Under the pieces are notes generated by a model. It ran no database searches. It saw only the letters and a program-made list of their open reading frames with translations, and was not told where the DNA came from. Of a DNA stretch of 64,000 bases, positions 35,279 to 45,675 are shown piece after piece (position 1 is the first letter of the stretch; each line of letters starts with the position of its first letter). The DNA lies in the NCBI RefSeq assembly GCF_002140915.1, contig NZ_NGKU01000001.1:1272770-1336769 (forward strand), read 5' to 3'. This stretch comes from Candidatus Enterococcus testudinis. GTDB lineage: Bacteria; Bacillota; Bacilli; Lactobacillales; Enterococcaceae. Position numbers and translations under genes: made by a program.

Positions 35279-36655
35279 TCAAATTCTAGTTAATTTGACG
35301 ACGACCTCACATCTTGCAGTTTGGGGAAACATATCAACAGATTGCAAGTAATCGACTCGAAAGACTTTTGTCAGCTTGACAAGATCACGGGCAAGGGTCG
35401 ATACATTGCATGAGATATAAACCATTTTTTTCGGTGGTTGTTGGACGATCGCTTGTAACAGCTGATCATCCAAGCCTGTTCGAGGTGGATCAACAATGAT
35501 GCTGTCAGGTTTGAAGCCTTGTTGGAACCATTTTGGCAGCAAATCTTCGGCAGTACCTGTCTCGTAATGCGTATTGGTTGCACCGATTCTTTTGGCGTTT
35601 TCTTTGGCATTCTCGATGGCTTGAGGGATGATGTCCATGCCACGGACTTCCTTGGCTTGTTTGGCCACGCTTAAACCAATCGTACCTACACCGCAATAAG
35701 CATCGACAACCGTTTCGTCTTTCGTCAAATCAAGGGCTTTGATGCCTTCTTGATATAGAATGCTGGTTTGTTGCGGATTTAATTGGAAAAAGGCCCGCGC
35801 AGATAAATCAAATGTTAATTCATTCAACCGTTCCTCGATGGCTTCTTTGCCCCACAGATGAATCGTGTCATCCCCCATAACAAGAGATGTTTTTTTGCTT
35901 TGCACGTTTTGCATGATCGAGACAACTTGCGGCAAACGCTGATTGATTTCACGGATCAGCGCATTTTTTTGCGGCAATTTTGGTGAATTGGTAATAAAGA
36001 CCAATTGGATCTCGCCGGTGGCGATGCCCACCCGCACCATTAAGGTTCTAAGGATGCCACTATTTTTTCGTTCATCATAAATCGGAATTTGGTATTTATT
36101 CAACAGTTGGACAATTCGATTGATGACTATTTGCGTATCTTGTTCTTGCACTAAGCAGTCGTCGATGGCCACTAACCGATGTGATTCCATTTCGTAAAGA
36201 CCAGCTTCCACTCGCTTTGTCTGGGCATTATAGCGTAGTTGGAATTGGGCTTTATTTCGATAGTGCCAAGGTTCATCCATCCCTAATGTATCCCGCAATT
36301 CAAATTGGCGGTAGCCTTGTGGTTTGAATTTTTCGAGGGCTTGCTTCAGCAGGTCCTTTTTAAAGTCTAATTGCTTGTCATAGACTAAATGCTGTAATTG
36401 ACAGCCGCCGCAGCGGTCATAAAATTTACATGGAGGTTGGATGCGGTCTGGGCTTTTTTTGACGATCTTGGTCATTTTGGCTTCAGCAAAACGGGGAGAG
36501 GCTTTCGTCACTTCAGCGATGACCTGTTCTCCGGGGAGCACGCGGGGAACAAAGACGATCAGTTTTTTATAATAACCGATCCCTTCACCATTGATACCCA
36601 ATCGCTTGATCGTTAATTGCAGTTTTTGTCCTAGTTCAACTTGTATATTTGCCAT
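35279..36655 (-). CDS. rlmCD: 23S rRNA (uracil-5-)-methyltransferase, RlmCD/RumA type
   Basis: A 458-residue SAM-dependent methyltransferase making 5-methyluridine in 23S rRNA. An N-terminal TRAM domain (about 5-65) is followed by a 4Fe-4S cluster site, CKFYDRCGGCQLQH. The SAM site is VVDAYCGVGTIGLS, with IIVDPPRTGLD and the catalytic Cys in YISCNVSTLARD. AAGGAG precedes the ATG. Single gene. Confidence 0.93.
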   Translation of the reverse strand: MANIQVELGQKLQLTIKRLGINGEGIGYYKKLIVFVPRVLPGEQVIAEVTKASPRFAEAKMTKIVKKSPDRIQPPCKFYDRCGGCQLQHLVYDKQLDFKKDLLKQALEKFKPQGYRQFELRDTLGMDEPWHYRNKAQFQLRYNAQTKRVEAGLYEMESHRLVAIDDCLVQEQDTQIVINRIVQLLNKYQIPIYDERKNSGILRTLMVRVGIATGEIQLVFITNSPKLPQKNALIREINQRLPQVVSIMQNVQSKKTSLVMGDDTIHLWGKEAIEERLNELTFDLSARAFFQLNPQQTSILYQEGIKALDLTKDETVVDAYCGVGTIGLSVAKQAKEVRGMDIIPQAIENAKENAKRIGATNTHYETGTAEDLLPKWFQQGFKPDSIIVDPPRTGLDDQLLQAIVQQPPKKMVYISCNVSTLARDLVKLTKVFRVDYLQSVDMFPQTARCEVVVKLTRI

Positions 36656-36768
36656 GATAGCTCCTTCAATAAGTATTCAACCTATTCTACCACAAAAGTT
36701 CAGTTCTTTTTGCGGGAATATCTCTAAACTTATGTTAAAATAGAATGTACGTTCGCGAGGTGGAAAAA

Positions 36769-37563
36769 ATGATTACAATCATTCGAATCAACAAAGGCAA
36801 AGGGCCTTTTTATGAAGTGGAAACATCTGAAGGTGAAATGTTGCGGGTCTCAGAAGATCTGCTGGTTCGTTTCAGACTGTTAAAAGGCAAAGAAATTACC
36901 GAAGCAGATATCAAAGCAATCAAGAAGAGTGCTGGCTTCGATGTTGGCTTGCAGCAGGCAATGAACTATATCAGTTACCAGCTGCGCTCTGAAATGGAAG
37001 TCCGTATGTATCTGAAAGACAAAGAGATTGACAGTCATGATCGACAACTCGTCATCGATCGTTTAAAGGACTTGAAACTGATTGATGACAAAATCTACGG
37101 TGAAAGTTACGTGCGGACGCAAATCAGAATCAGTGATAAAGGGCCGGTGGTCATTGGACAACAGCTAAAAAAGAAAGGCTTAAAAGATCCGGTGATCCAA
37201 GAAGTCTTGCCGCTTTATACCGAAGAGCTGCAATTTGAAGTAGGCTATCATACAGCAGAAAAAGCCTTGCGACGATTTCAAAATAAAAGCCATAAAGAAA
37301 CGTTGCAAAAACTCAAATTACATTTGATGCAAAAAGGCTTTCAGCAGCAAGTTATCCAAATGATCCTTGATGAATTGCCAATGGAGAAAGACCAAGAACA
37401 GGAAAATGATGCTTTGCAAAAAGAAGGTGCACGGTTGCTGCGTCGCCATCAGCGTTTGCCCTTAATGAAACGTAAAATGAAAATCAAACAAGCCCTTTAC
37501 CAAAAAGGCTTTTCGATTGAAGATATCCAACAATTTTTAGATGAGGAAGTCATGGATGAGTAA
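36769..37563 (+). CDS. recX: regulatory protein RecX
   Basis: A 264-residue RecA modulator made of tandem three-helix RecX repeats (for example ALNYISYQLRSEMEVRMYL-like and RLKDLKLIDDKIYGESYV segments). The GAGGTGG site sets the ATG at 36769. Overlaps mutY by 8 bases. Longer than enteric RecX, normal for Firmicutes. Confidence 0.9.
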   Translation: MITIIRINKGKGPFYEVETSEGEMLRVSEDLLVRFRLLKGKEITEADIKAIKKSAGFDVGLQQAMNYISYQLRSEMEVRMYLKDKEIDSHDRQLVIDRLKDLKLIDDKIYGESYVRTQIRISDKGPVVIGQQLKKKGLKDPVIQEVLPLYTEELQFEVGYHTAEKALRRFQNKSHKETLQKLKLHLMQKGFQQQVIQMILDELPMEKDQEQENDALQKEGARLLRRHQRLPLMKRKMKIKQALYQKGFSIEDIQQFLDEEVMDE

Positions 37564-38710
37564 ACAAGAAACAGACTGGGATCACGATATGATCAAGCAA
37601 TTTCAAGAAGACTTTTTAGAGTGGTACCATTTAGAAAAGCGGAATTTACCATGGCGGGCTACCAATGATCCGTACGCAATCTGGATTTCAGAAATCATGC
37701 TGCAGCAAACGCGAGTTGAAACTGTCATTGGGTATTATTACCGTTTCATGGAAACATTCCCGACGATCGAGGCGTTAGCAAATGCAGAAGAGCAAAAACT
37801 TTTAAAAGTCTGGGAAGGCTTGGGGTACTATTCCCGTGCCCGTAATCTAAAGGCGGCGGCTGAACAGATTGTCCATACTTTTAATGGGCAAATGCCTGAT
37901 ACTGTAAATGACATTCGTTCATTAAAGGGAATCGGTCCGTATACAGCAGGGGCCATCGGCAGTATTGCCTTTGGGTTGCCGGAACCTGCGATCGATGGCA
38001 ACGTGATGCGTGTAGTGAGTCGCTTGTTTTGTATTGAGTCTGATATCGCCAAAGCCAGCAGCCGAGTTGTCTTTGACCAAAAGATGCGCCAGATGATGCC
38101 CGAAAATGACCCCGGGGCTTTCAATCAAGCATTTATGGATTTAGGTTCCAGAATCTGTACCCCGACATCGCCAAACTGTCAGGAATGCCCGATCAGTCAG
38201 TATTGTTTGGCTTATGTAGAACAGAAACAAACGGATTTTCCAGTCAAATCAAAGAAAGCCAAAGCCAAGGATGTCTACTTTGTGGCTGCGGCGATCGAAG
38301 ATGCTGGGCATTTCTTGTTGACGCAACGCAGTGCTAGTGGTTTGTTGGCCTCTATGTGGCATTTTCCTTTAGCGGAAGTTTCCAAATCAGAGTATCAGCA
38401 GTTGGCAACGCTATGGCAAAAAGAGGAACAGCCAGGTCAACTCGATTTGATCGCGGAAGAGTCTACGCCCACTATTTTTCCTGAACTGCCAGTGATTTGG
38501 CAAAAACGCCATTTCGGCGAAGTGACCCATTTATTTACCCATTTGAAATGGCATATCTTGTTGTTTTATGGGCGCAAAGGCCAACAATTTCCTGTTGAAA
38601 TAGGGGAATGGGCAGCAGAGGATGATTTTGAGGGATATGTTTTTCCAAAGCCGCAGCAAAAAATGGTTGCGCAATTAAAGAAATATCAGAAACTCGATAA
38701 AGATTTCTAG
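37556..38710 (+). CDS. mutY: A/G-specific adenine DNA glycosylase
   Basis: A 384-residue base-excision enzyme removing adenine opposite 8-oxoguanine. Catalytic Glu lies in MLQQTRVETVI, the helix-hairpin-helix is LKGIGPYTAGAI, the catalytic Asp is in PAIDGNVMR, and the 4Fe-4S ligands follow as C-x6-C-x2-C-x5-C. The C-terminal NUDIX-like 8-oxoG recognition domain covers about 235-375. The ATG at 37556 has GAGGAAG 6 bases upstream; an earlier ATG at 37541 has none. Confidence 0.93.
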   Translation: MSKQETDWDHDMIKQFQEDFLEWYHLEKRNLPWRATNDPYAIWISEIMLQQTRVETVIGYYYRFMETFPTIEALANAEEQKLLKVWEGLGYYSRARNLKAAAEQIVHTFNGQMPDTVNDIRSLKGIGPYTAGAIGSIAFGLPEPAIDGNVMRVVSRLFCIESDIAKASSRVVFDQKMRQMMPENDPGAFNQAFMDLGSRICTPTSPNCQECPISQYCLAYVEQKQTDFPVKSKKAKAKDVYFVAAAIEDAGHFLLTQRSASGLLASMWHFPLAEVSKSEYQQLATLWQKEEQPGQLDLIAEESTPTIFPELPVIWQKRHFGEVTHLFTHLKWHILLFYGRKGQQFPVEIGEWAAEDDFEGYVFPKPQQKMVAQLKKYQKLDKDF

Positions 38711-38803
38711 GCAAAGGAGTCATTTATTGCTATAATTATACCGATGTCGGTGTAATGAACACCCAAACAAAACGCAAGGTCACTTGCTGAGGGAAGGGTT
38801 GCT

Positions 38804-39337
38804 ATGCGAGTTCCAAAAGAAGGAGAGTTTGTAAGCATTCAAAGTTACAAACATGATGGCAATTTGCATCGAACGTGGCGGGATACGATGGTCTTAAAGA
38901 CCAGCGAATTTTCAGTGATTGGGGTCAATGATCATACATTGGTGACCGAATCAGATGGAAGACGTTGGGTTACCCGTGAACCAGCAATTGTATATTTTCA
39001 TAAAAAATACTGGTTTAATGTAATCGCAATGATTAGAGAAAAGGGGGTTTCCTATTATTGTAATCTTGCTTCACCGTATTTACTTGATGAAGAGGCGTTG
39101 AAATATATCGATTATGACCTTGATATTAAAGTATTTCCCGATGGCGAGAAACGTTTACTGGATGTGGATGAGTATGAATTACATAGTAAAATCATGCATT
39201 ATCCGCAAGACACAGACTTTATCTTAAAAGAAAATGTCAAAATCTTAGTAGATTGGATCAATAATGGCAAAGGCCCCTTTTCACCAGGGTATGTGGACAT
39301 TTGGTATGATCGCTACAAGCAGTTGTCTCAAAAATAA
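38804..39337 (+). CDS. ntdP: nucleoside tri-/diphosphate phosphatase, DUF402 (NtdP/YgaC-like)
   Basis: A 177-residue small beta-barrel phosphatase. Members hydrolyse nucleoside tri- and diphosphates with divalent metal. The conserved start [19 protein letters not shown], the WYFN-like [13 protein letters not shown], and the acidic metal-binding stretch [14 protein letters not shown] followed by DVDEYELH all fit. GAGGGAAGGG precedes the ATG. Single gene. Confidence 0.87.
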   Translation: MRVPKEGEFVSIQSYKHDGNLHRTWRDTMVLKTSEFSVIGVNDHTLVTESDGRRWVTREPAIVYFHKKYWFNVIAMIREKGVSYYCNLASPYLLDEEALKYIDYDLDIKVFPDGEKRLLDVDEYELHSKIMHYPQDTDFILKENVKILVDWINNGKGPFSPGYVDIWYDRYKQLSQK

Positions 39338-39372
39338 GGCAAATGGGTGCATGTACACTCATTTATCCGCAA

Positions 39373-39407
39373 GACTTCAACCATAATGTAATGGTTGGAG
39401 TTTTTTG
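39373..39407 (+). terminator. terminator after ntdP
   Basis: ACTTCAACCAT (39373-39383) / ATGGTTGGAGT (39391-39401) with G-T pairs, then T6. Confidence 0.75.
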
Positions 39408-39488
39408 TTCTTTCGAAAGCTGATTAAGTTTGATTTAAGGTGTCATTGTTAGTCTGAAAAACAGCAATGAATGAAGGATGTCTGAAAA

Positions 39489-40472
39489 ATGAAGAAAGCA
39501 ATTTTGTTCCTCTCGCTCATCAGTATTTTATTGGTTATGGTCTGTGTGGTGATCAAGACAAATCAAGTGGCAGATGATTCGTCGAATAGCGGAAAAACAA
39601 CAGAAACACAAGCGTCGTCTGCTGCTGAAACAGCTAGTACTAGAACCCAGCAAACCGTCAAAAAAGTGCAAATCTATGTTGATCCAGCTCTTTATGACGC
39701 AACTGTCGAAAGTGAAAGTGATTATGTACAAATCTATGAAGGCACTGATTTGACAAATGTCGTAGGAAAAGTGCATCGCGGCTCTTGGGCAGATTATGTA
39801 TCGGAAACAGATACGTTGATCCAAATCACAACAGATGATGGAATTACAGGCTATATTCCGCAAGCCAATGGCGAAATAGCCGAGATGAAGGAAAACGATT
39901 TGCCACAATCATTAGCCGATTTCAAGATCGTCTTAGATGCAGGGCATGGCGGGGAAGACTCAGGCGCCTTATCAACGGATGGCACGATCATGGAGAAGAA
40001 TTTAACTCTTTCGACAGTCTTAACGATTGGTCAAACATTAAGCGAGGCTGGTGTGCAAGTCAGTTATACCCGGACTGAAGACGAATATATTGCATTGGCC
40101 GATATCGCCTCACTTTCATTGGCGCAAGAGCCAGATCTGTTTTTGAGTGTTCACTATGATAATTATAGCTATCCTAATGGCAATCAAGGGTACACAGTCT
40201 ATTATTATTACCCCAGCTATGAAACGACCGCTACAACGATTGGTGGCAGTTTAGCGGATCAGCTGGATTTGGTCAATAATGGTGCCCGTTTTGGTAATTA
40301 TTATGTGATTCGAGAACAGTATGTCCCTGCCATTTTGATTGAATTGGGCTATTTGAATAGTGATTATGATTTAGGGGTGATCACAGCGGAGGATTACGCC
40401 CAGCGTGTTTCTGCTGGTTTACTAGATGCACTAAAGACCATTGTTGCCGCGAATCAAGCAACCAGTGACTAA
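39489..40472 (+). CDS. N-acetylmuramoyl-L-alanine amidase, Amidase_3
   Basis: A 327-residue exported peptidoglycan amidase. Residues 1-24 are a signal anchor, 25-57 a Ser/Thr/Gln-rich linker, about 60-135 a small SH3-like domain (YVQIYEGTDL ... IPQANG), and about 147-320 the zinc amidase. Zinc ligands and catalytic Glu are in LDAGHGGEDSGA, MEKNLTL, LSVHYDN and LIELGYLNSDYD. It cuts the bond between MurNAc and the stem peptide, probably during growth or separation. Single gene ending at a strong terminator. Confidence 0.92.
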   Translation: MKKAILFLSLISILLVMVCVVIKTNQVADDSSNSGKTTETQASSAAETASTRTQQTVKKVQIYVDPALYDATVESESDYVQIYEGTDLTNVVGKVHRGSWADYVSETDTLIQITTDDGITGYIPQANGEIAEMKENDLPQSLADFKIVLDAGHGGEDSGALSTDGTIMEKNLTLSTVLTIGQTLSEAGVQVSYTRTEDEYIALADIASLSLAQEPDLFLSVHYDNYSYPNGNQGYTVYYYYPSYETTATTIGGSLADQLDLVNNGARFGNYYVIREQYVPAILIELGYLNSDYDLGVITAEDYAQRVSAGLLDALKTIVAANQATSD

Positions 40473-40473
40473 A

Positions 40474-40519
40474 AAACAGACGCTTTTCTCGTTGATCAAC
40501 GAGAGAAGCGCCTGTTTTG
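40474..40519. terminator. bidirectional terminator
   Basis: AACAGACGCTTTTCTCG pairs with CGAGAGAAGCGCCTGTT around TTGATCAA; A-rich left flank and T-rich right flank serve the amidase gene and the convergent GNAT gene. Confidence 0.82.
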
Positions 40520-40521
40520 GC

Positions 40522-40956
40522 TCATAAGGTTTTGGTCATTTTGATATGGGGCATATCTGCGTCTAAGAACACTTCGCCTTCTGCTTGATAACCTAATTTT
40601 TGATAAAAATCTTGTGCGGTCAACTGCGCGCCTAATGTAATTTTCTCGATGTGATGAGCTTTCGCGAAGGCTTCGGCACCTTCGATCAATATCCGGCCAC
40701 AGCCGTGGCCGCGATAGTCTTTTGGTACCGCCATTCGTTGTAATTTCATGGTTTTGGCATCGATTGGCAAGAAGCGCAGGGTGGCCACCGACTGGTTTTG
40801 GTCATCATATAAGACAAAATGAACCGCCAAGGCTTCGTTTTCATCTACCTCTAGTGCGAGTGGGACACCTTGTTCTTTGACGAATACGGTATTTCTGATT
40901 TTTAGGGATGCTAAGTAGATGTCACTTAACGTATCTTTGGTTTGTGCAACATGCAT
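40522..40956 (-). CDS. GNAT family N-acetyltransferase
   Basis: A 144-residue acetyl-CoA-dependent acetyltransferase. The acetyl-CoA site is MAVPKDYRGHGCGRILI; the N-terminal IRNTVFVKEQGVP segment resembles the YjcF/ElaA branch. The substrate cannot be told. GAGGTGA precedes the ATG on the minus strand. Confidence 0.82.
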   Translation of the reverse strand: MHVAQTKDTLSDIYLASLKIRNTVFVKEQGVPLALEVDENEALAVHFVLYDDQNQSVATLRFLPIDAKTMKLQRMAVPKDYRGHGCGRILIEGAEAFAKAHHIEKITLGAQLTAQDFYQKLGYQAEGEVFLDADMPHIKMTKTL

Positions 40957-41094
40957 GTCAGTTCACCTCAACAAGTTTTTCTTGGTTATTTTTATTAGTA
41001 TAGCATTTTTTTTTGGAAAAAAACTTTTTCCTTCTTAAGTCGCAAGCTTTTTTTTTCGAAGTATTCTATAATGTAGAAAAAAGGAGGGAATTTC

Positions 41095-42216
41095 TTGTTC
41101 GATAAAATCAAACAATCAAAACTGTTCTTTTGGTCGTTAGAGTCCTTGGTTATAGTGACACTAGTATTTGTCCTAAGTAAAATCAATTTCTTGTTTGCGC
41201 CAGTCGGAACATTTTTTTCAACTTTATTTGCGCCAGTCTTGATTGCGGGCTTTCTATACTATCTCTTAAACCCAATCGTCGTTTTCCTAATGAAAACGAC
41301 CAAAATGAAACGGGTATTTGCGGTAATCATTGTTTTGCTGCTGTTGTTGGGGGCAATCGTTTTGATGTTTTTCAGTGTGATTCCGAATCTGATCAGTCAG
41401 ATTTCGCAATTGGCGGAAAATATTCCTAGTTTTGCCCGTAATATGGAAAACTGGATCTACTCGATGGCAGACGATCCATTCTTTAAACAAATCGATATTG
41501 CGCAGCAGTTGGAAAATTTAAACCTTTCCTACGGCACGATCATCCAACAATTTTTGAGTGGTCTATCAACAAGCTTGGGATCGATCGTCAGTACAATTGC
41601 TTCGGCGGCGATGATCATTGTAACAGTGCCGTTTATCTTGTTTTATATGCTAAAAGATGGCGAAAAGTTGGTACCGAATATCAAAAGTGTTTTTCCTGAA
41701 AAAAGACGGGAACAAATTGTTGAATTGCTGAACGATTTGAATAAAACCTTGTCGAATTATATCAGTGGCCAAGCAATCGAGTGTATTTTCGTAGGCACTT
41801 TTACGTTTATCGGCTATTGGATCTTAGGTGTCAATTATGCATTTCTTTTTGGCGTGATTGCTGGGATCACCAACTTGATTCCGTACCTTGGGCCATACCT
41901 TGGTCTGATTCCTGCTGTGTTGGTCACTATTTTTGACGAACCATTTCGGGCTTTATTATGCTGTATAGTTGTTTTGATCGTGCAGCAGCTTGACGGCAAC
42001 ATTATTTATCCGAATGTCATTGGCAAATCCTTGGCTATCCATCCACTGACAATCATCTTGGTTTTACTAGTAGCAGGCAATATCGCAGGTCTCTTGGGTA
42101 TTTTCTTAGGTGTGCCATTTTATGCCATTTGCCGCACGATCGTGGTCTTCATCGTGCACTTGGTTAGAGATGACAAGAGTAAAAAGAATCAAGAGCGTCT
42201 TTTTGAGAATGGGTGA
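41095..42216 (+). CDS. AI-2E/PerM-family permease
   Basis: A 373-residue membrane protein of the AI-2E transporter family (DUF20) with about eight hydrophobic segments. The GVPFYAICRTI and LIPYLGPYLGLIPAV blocks are characteristic. Members export small molecules or exchange Na+/H+; the substrate is not assignable. It starts with TTG at 41095 behind AAGGAGGG. Single gene. Confidence 0.83.
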   Translation: MFDKIKQSKLFFWSLESLVIVTLVFVLSKINFLFAPVGTFFSTLFAPVLIAGFLYYLLNPIVVFLMKTTKMKRVFAVIIVLLLLLGAIVLMFFSVIPNLISQISQLAENIPSFARNMENWIYSMADDPFFKQIDIAQQLENLNLSYGTIIQQFLSGLSTSLGSIVSTIASAAMIIVTVPFILFYMLKDGEKLVPNIKSVFPEKRREQIVELLNDLNKTLSNYISGQAIECIFVGTFTFIGYWILGVNYAFLFGVIAGITNLIPYLGPYLGLIPAVLVTIFDEPFRALLCCIVVLIVQQLDGNIIYPNVIGKSLAIHPLTIILVLLVAGNIAGLLGIFLGVPFYAICRTIVVFIVHLVRDDKSKKNQERLFENG

Positions 42217-42261
42217 CTGATGTTTTTTATTGCAAAGGAAAATGGTTTGTGATACGATTTT

Positions 42262-42291
42262 ATCGTGGGCATAGCCCACGATTTTTTTTAG
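42262..42291 (+). terminator. terminator after the permease gene
   Basis: ATCGTGGGC (42262-42270) / GCCCACGAT (42274-42282) with a 3-base loop, then T7. Confidence 0.85.
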
Positions 42292-42322
42292 AATAAATGG
42301 AAAATAAGGAGAGAATGCTACT

Positions 42323-43699
42323 ATGAATGCTGACCCCGAGAGTCAGTCGCTTTTAGCGCAAATTTTATTGTTGATCGTTTTGACATTAATCAATGCCTTT
42401 TTAGCGGCTTCTGAAATTGCGGTTGTTTCAGTCAACAAAAACCGTATCGAACAAAAGGCGGAAGAAGGAAATGTCAAATCACAAAAATTATTGAAAGTCA
42501 TTGAAAATCCAACGAATTTCTTGTCAACGATCCAAGTTGGGATCACTTTAGTCAATATCTTATCAGGGGCTTCTCTGGCAGATACACTTTCCACGAAACT
42601 GGCACCATATTTAGGTGGTGGTTCCGCTGCTAAAAGTTTAGCCAATATCATTGTATTGGCGATATTGACCTATGTGTCGATCGTTTTTGGTGAATTGTAT
42701 CCTAAGCGAATTGCTATGAACAAATCAGAAGAAGTGGCGCAATTTACTTCTGGTGTGATTCGCACGATCGGGACGATTGCAAAACCATTTGTTTGGTTAT
42801 TATCTGCTTCAACAAGTTTGTTGGCACGGATCACGCCGATGGAGTTTGACGATGAAGATACCAAAATGACCAGAGATGAAATGCGGTATATGTTGGAAAC
42901 TGAAGGTGTGTTCGAAGAAGATGAATTGGAAATGTTGCAAGGGATCTTCTCTTTGGATACCAAAGTTGCCCGTGAAGTAATGGTACCGCGTACCTCAGCT
43001 TTCATGGTGGATATCAATGATTCAGTAGAAGAAATTTTGACTGAAATTTTAGCAGAAAACTATTCTCGTATTCCTGTATATAATGAGGACAAAGATAAAG
43101 TTGTAGGTGTCTTGCACACCAAGAATCTTTTGAAGAGCGCCTACAAGCATGGATTTGAAACGATGGATATTCAACAAATCTTGCAAGAACCTTTATTTGT
43201 TCCAGAAACAGTCTTTATTGATGATTTATTGTATGAATTGAAGAAAACCCAAAACCAAATGGCCATTTTACTTGATGAATACGGTGGAGTCGTCGGACTC
43301 GTGACATTGGAAGACTTGTTGGAAGAAATTGTCGGTGAGATCGATGATGAATCAGATGAAGTCGAAGAATTATATGAAAAAATCTCTGATCAAGAATATG
43401 TGATCCAAGGCAGAATGTTGATCGATGACTTTAATGAAGCCTTCAATATGAGCTTGCATATGAGTGATGTCGATACAATGGCAGGGTACTTGATCACAGC
43501 ATTAGGTCAGATTCCCGATGATGACGAAAAACTGTCCTTTGAAGTCGACAATGTAACATTGATCTCTGAGGAGATGGAAGGATCGCGGGTCTTGAAAATT
43601 CGTGTGAAATTCCATGACCCAGAAGATCGGGACATTGAACCAGAAGAAGAACGACGCTATTTCCGCAAAGATTTTGAAGAGGATGAACCTAGAAGATAA
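42323..43699 (+). CDS. hemolysin-family CNNM/CBS/CorC_HlyC membrane protein
   Basis: A 458-residue protein: an N-terminal CNNM membrane domain with about four helices (10-195), two CBS motifs (about 205-330; [13 protein letters not shown] marks the first) and a C-terminal CorC_HlyC domain (about 345-435). Related proteins transport Mg2+ or Co2+; the hemolysin label is historical. GGAGAG precedes the ATG. Confidence 0.88.
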   Translation: MNADPESQSLLAQILLLIVLTLINAFLAASEIAVVSVNKNRIEQKAEEGNVKSQKLLKVIENPTNFLSTIQVGITLVNILSGASLADTLSTKLAPYLGGGSAAKSLANIIVLAILTYVSIVFGELYPKRIAMNKSEEVAQFTSGVIRTIGTIAKPFVWLLSASTSLLARITPMEFDDEDTKMTRDEMRYMLETEGVFEEDELEMLQGIFSLDTKVAREVMVPRTSAFMVDINDSVEEILTEILAENYSRIPVYNEDKDKVVGVLHTKNLLKSAYKHGFETMDIQQILQEPLFVPETVFIDDLLYELKKTQNQMAILLDEYGGVVGLVTLEDLLEEIVGEIDDESDEVEELYEKISDQEYVIQGRMLIDDFNEAFNMSLHMSDVDTMAGYLITALGQIPDDDEKLSFEVDNVTLISEEMEGSRVLKIRVKFHDPEDRDIEPEEERRYFRKDFEEDEPRR

Positions 43700-43702
43700 C
43701 CA

Positions 43703-43737
43703 CAAAAAACCAGCGATTGATACGCTGGTTTTTTTAT
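43703..43737 (+). terminator. terminator after the CNNM/CBS gene
   Basis: AAAAACCAGCG / CGCTGGTTTTT around ATTGATA. Confidence 0.82.
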
Positions 43738-43922
43738 TTGCATATTTTGTATGAATGCCCTTGCTTTGCGAAGGATAAACAGGTAGGATAGAAGAAAAGA
43801 TTGATACAGCGAAAAAACAGATTAAAGAACAACTATCATTTTAATAAGAGCGTTTTAGTTGCAATTTTATTCTGATAAAGAGATTATAAGTGATGAAATA
43901 AATTGAATGGAGGTTGCTTCAA

Positions 43923-44939
43923 ATGAAATTTTTCCGCATGCCTAGTGATGATATCCGCATGAATTTGGCAACTGAAGAATATTTAATGGATAACGTAGTT
44001 ATTCAAGAGCCTTGCTTGCTGTTATACATTCAAAAACCCTGTGTTATAATCGGGAGAAATCAAAACGCCTATCAAGAGATCAATGTCTCATATCTGGAAT
44101 CTGAATCGATCGTATTGACCCGTCGAACTTCAGGAGGTGGCGCAGTCTACGATGACTTGGGCAATATGAGTTTTAGCTTCGTGACCAAAAAGGATGCTGC
44201 CCTTTTCGGCGATTATCAGTCAGCCGCGCAACCGATCATGAAAGGATTGGCAGCGATGGGGGCAACGGGGATTACCGTTCATGGCCGAAATGATCTTTAT
44301 ATCGATGACAAAAAGTTTTCGGGAAATGCAATGTATACCAAAAAAGATCGGACCTATGCACATGGAACCTTGATGTTTGATGTCGACCTTGATGCACTCA
44401 CACATGTTTTGCATGTTGCGGAAGAAAAGATTGCGTCGAAGGCCACGAAATCTGTGCGCAAAAGTGTCACCAATATCAAACCTTATCTAGCAGAAGCGTA
44501 TCGTGATCTGGATACCTATGCCTTTCGTGATGCATTGCTCTGTCACATATATGGTGTGTCATCGATGGAGGAGATCGCCGATCAAGAATTGCAATTGACG
44601 GGTGAGGATCATCAAGCAATCGAACAGTTGTTTCATGACCGTTACGCAAATCCGCAATGGATTTTTGCTGAAGCCCCTGCTTTTGATTGGCAAAAGAGAA
44701 AACGGTTTGAGCGAGTGGGGATCGTAGAGATCAATTTTTCGGTTGCTAAGGGTTTGATTACGGCGTTACAGATACATGGTGACTTTTTTGGTCAAAAAGG
44801 CATCGAATCGTTGCAAGATCATTTGATAGGCAAGCCTTTTGAAGCTCAATCAATCAAAGAAATCTTGTCTCAGCACCCAGTGGACCACTATATCCACCAA
44901 ATGACCAATGATGAATTTCTAGCGTTGTTGTTTCATTAA
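43923..44939 (+). CDS. lplA: lipoate-protein ligase
   Basis: A 338-residue enzyme attaching lipoate (via lipoyl-AMP) to E2 and GcvH proteins. Hallmarks are the RRTSGGGAVYDDLGN adenylate loop, the KKFSGNAMY lysine region and HGTLMFD; a C-terminal accessory domain follows after about 250. ATG at 43923 has TGGAGG 9 bases upstream. The metN-like gene begins 10 bases after its stop, so it is transcribed with an ABC importer. Confidence 0.93.
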   Translation: MKFFRMPSDDIRMNLATEEYLMDNVVIQEPCLLLYIQKPCVIIGRNQNAYQEINVSYLESESIVLTRRTSGGGAVYDDLGNMSFSFVTKKDAALFGDYQSAAQPIMKGLAAMGATGITVHGRNDLYIDDKKFSGNAMYTKKDRTYAHGTLMFDVDLDALTHVLHVAEEKIASKATKSVRKSVTNIKPYLAEAYRDLDTYAFRDALLCHIYGVSSMEEIADQELQLTGEDHQAIEQLFHDRYANPQWIFAEAPAFDWQKRKRFERVGIVEINFSVAKGLITALQIHGDFFGQKGIESLQDHLIGKPFEAQSIKEILSQHPVDHYIHQMTNDEFLALLFH

Positions 44940-44949
44940 GGAGGCTTTC

Positions 44950-45675
44950 ATGTTAACCATAAAGGATGTATCAAAAAGCTATGATCAACCGGTTCTAAAG
45001 CAGCTCTCTTTTGAAGTAGCCGCTGGAGAAATCGTGGGCGTCGTTGGAAAAAGCGGGTCTGGCAAATCAACTTTATTGCGGGTGTTGAATCTGATCGAGC
45101 AACCAGACCAAGGTGAAATAAAGATCGACAATCAAGTGATCGGTCATTTGAATCAGAAACAACATTTGACTCTTCAGCGAGAGATTGGCATGGTTTTTCA
45201 ACAGTATAACCTATTAAGCAATTTGACGGTGTATGACAATGTTTATTTGCCGCTTAAATTATTGGGTAAATCTGGGGAAACAGTTGCTGAGATGCTGTCA
45301 TTTGTCGGCATGGCGGACAAAGCCAATGCTTATCCAGCAAAACTGAGCGGTGGTGAGAAACAGCGAGTAGCGATTGCTAGAGCATTGATAAGAGAGCCGA
45401 AAATCTTGCTCTGTGATGAGCCGACAAGTGCTTTAGATGAGGATACAAAAAAAGACATCATGCGCTTGTTGCAGCAGGTGCAGCAGACCTTTAAGCCGGC
45501 GGTGGTCTTTGTCAGTCACGAGCTGTCAGTTGTTCGTCAACTATGCCAGCGGGTCTATGTGCTGGAGCAAGGACGCTTCACGGCTGAATTTACACATCAA
45601 CCGCAACTGATCGACGTATCTGGTCTTAGCTACGTTGAACAGGTAGAGAGGAGTTTGCTGCATGTCGGTTCTTGA
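44950..45675 (+). CDS. MetN-like ABC importer ATPase, short form
   Basis: A 241-residue ABC ATPase: Walker A GKSGSGKST, signature LSGGEKQRVAIA, Walker B ILLCDEPTSALD. The core matches methionine importers (MetN), which normally run to about 340 residues with a C-terminal NIL/ACT domain giving methionine transinhibition. That domain is absent here; the gene ends cleanly and overlaps metI by 14 bases. AAGGAGG precedes the ATG. I call the family with confidence but not the substrate. Confidence 0.85.
   Translation: MLTIKDVSKSYDQPVLKQLSFEVAAGEIVGVVGKSGSGKSTLLRVLNLIEQPDQGEIKIDNQVIGHLNQKQHLTLQREIGMVFQQYNLLSNLTVYDNVYLPLKLLGKSGETVAEMLSFVGMADKANAYPAKLSGGEKQRVAIARALIREPKILLCDEPTSALDEDTKKDIMRLLQQVQQTFKPAVVFVSHELSVVRQLCQRVYVLEQGRFTAEFTHQPQLIDVSGLSYVEQVERSLLHVGS

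Noticed and set aside
42343-43705. Long antisense open frames across the CNNM/CBS gene and elsewhere
   Set aside because: They mirror codon bias of the sense gene, have no ribosome sites and no recognisable protein features.
43740-43922. Possible S-box or Met T-box before lplA-metNIQ
   Set aside because: I saw no conserved S-box or T-box core and no strong terminator between the previous gene and lplA.
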